A DNA stretch of 33,858 nt from Bacteroidales bacterium. GTDB lineage: Bacteria; Bacteroidota; Bacteroidia; Bacteroidales; JAADJA01. The translations under genes and the position numbers were made by a program. Shown here in pieces: positions 33,569 to 33,858 of this stretch (position 1 is its first letter; each line of letters opens with the position of its first letter). The notes beneath the pieces are model-generated. The model saw nothing but the letters and a program-made list of their open reading frames with translations, did no database searches and was not told the DNA's origin. The stretch spans positions 91,360 to 125,217 of the forward strand of contig JAGQVE010000009.1 of NCBI GenBank assembly GCA_020438105.1, in the 5' to 3' direction.

Positions 33569-33858
33569 CTATTGTTTGTTAATTCTTTCAATTAAGTTTA
33601 TAAAATCTCTTTTCCCGTTTTCATAATGCTTTATGGTAAATGCGATTTGTGCCGCGACGAGTATGATCAAGATCAACCCAGCATAAATATTTATTTCAGC
33701 CATTAACATAAAACTTAAAAATGCCAGGATAATACTTCTTAGCATAAAGGATTCCTGATAATAAAATTTGATAGTCGCAGTCAGTTTTGATTCAGATACT
33801 TCCCCGGTTATTTTCAGTAAAATTTGTTTTTGAAGAAAATATCTTTTAAGTCTGAATA
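33569..33858 (-). CDS. C-terminal part of a small membrane protein (5' end outside window)
   Basis: The minus-strand frame is open from the right edge down to a TAG at 33569-33571, giving 95 visible residues. A charged beta-like start (LLKITGEVSESKLTATIKF) is followed by two hydrophobic helices (SIILAFLSFMLMAEI and YAGLILIILVAAQIAF) and a basic end (YENGKRDFINLIERINKQ). I do not recognise the family. It ends 4 bp before the YcxB-like ATG, which supports it being a real gene in the same operon. Confidence 0.6.
   Translation of the reverse strand, partial: FRLKRYFLQKQILLKITGEVSESKLTATIKFYYQESFMLRSIILAFLSFMLMAEINIYAGLILIILVAAQIAFTIKHYENGKRDFINLIERINKQ

Overview
The window looks like a chromosomal segment from a member of the Bacteroidota. 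Supporting evidence: a type IX secretion (T9SS) C-terminal sorting domain at the left edge, several promoter-like motifs of the Bacteroidota form TTG/TAnnTTTG, Reg_prop/Y_Y_Y and 7TMR-DISM sensor kinases, lipoboxes typical of Bacteroidota lipoproteins, and almost no Shine-Dalgarno sequences. I cannot assign it below phylum. I saw no tRNA, rRNA, CRISPR array, transposase or integrase.

Left part (1-3702). The 3' end of a T9SS cargo gene and a lipoprotein gene end at a clear Rho-independent terminator. They are followed by a cluster of small nucleic-acid-binding proteins: an RRM protein, a short cold-shock protein, and a cold-shock-domain protein with a charged tail. The non-coding DNA here is unusually structured, with a 16-bp palindrome, a 28-bp palindrome and a 49-nt hairpin of about 21 pairs. 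A free SnoaL-like protein follows.

Centre (3901-26922). This 23-kb signalling locus dominates the window. Seven sensor histidine kinases lie head to tail. All carry almost the same DHp/ATPase module, but the sensors differ: TPR (three), lipoprotein or secreted beta-propeller plus Y_Y_Y (two), a soluble 1947-residue protein with a SnoaL-like domain and eight GAF-like modules (one), and a 7TMR-DISM-like receptor (one). They are followed by a CheY-like single receiver and then a receiver fused to a class III nucleotidyl cyclase with intact catalytic residues. From the second kinase on, neighbouring genes overlap by ATGA or are 2-9 nt apart, so they are probably translated as one operon. The simplest reading is a fan-in circuit: many inputs, one phosphorelay, and cAMP as output. 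Four of the seven kinases carry a short palindromic DNA element inserted in frame at the same place in the ATPase domain. One kinase (15594-17651) is a patchwork of its neighbours at the DNA level.

Right part (27121-33858). This region holds ordinary accessory genes: two unrelated lipoproteins, a small hypothetical gene, an LtrA-family membrane protein, an Nramp/MntH metal transporter, and a minus-strand run of small membrane proteins (one YcxB-like) that leaves the window at its right edge.
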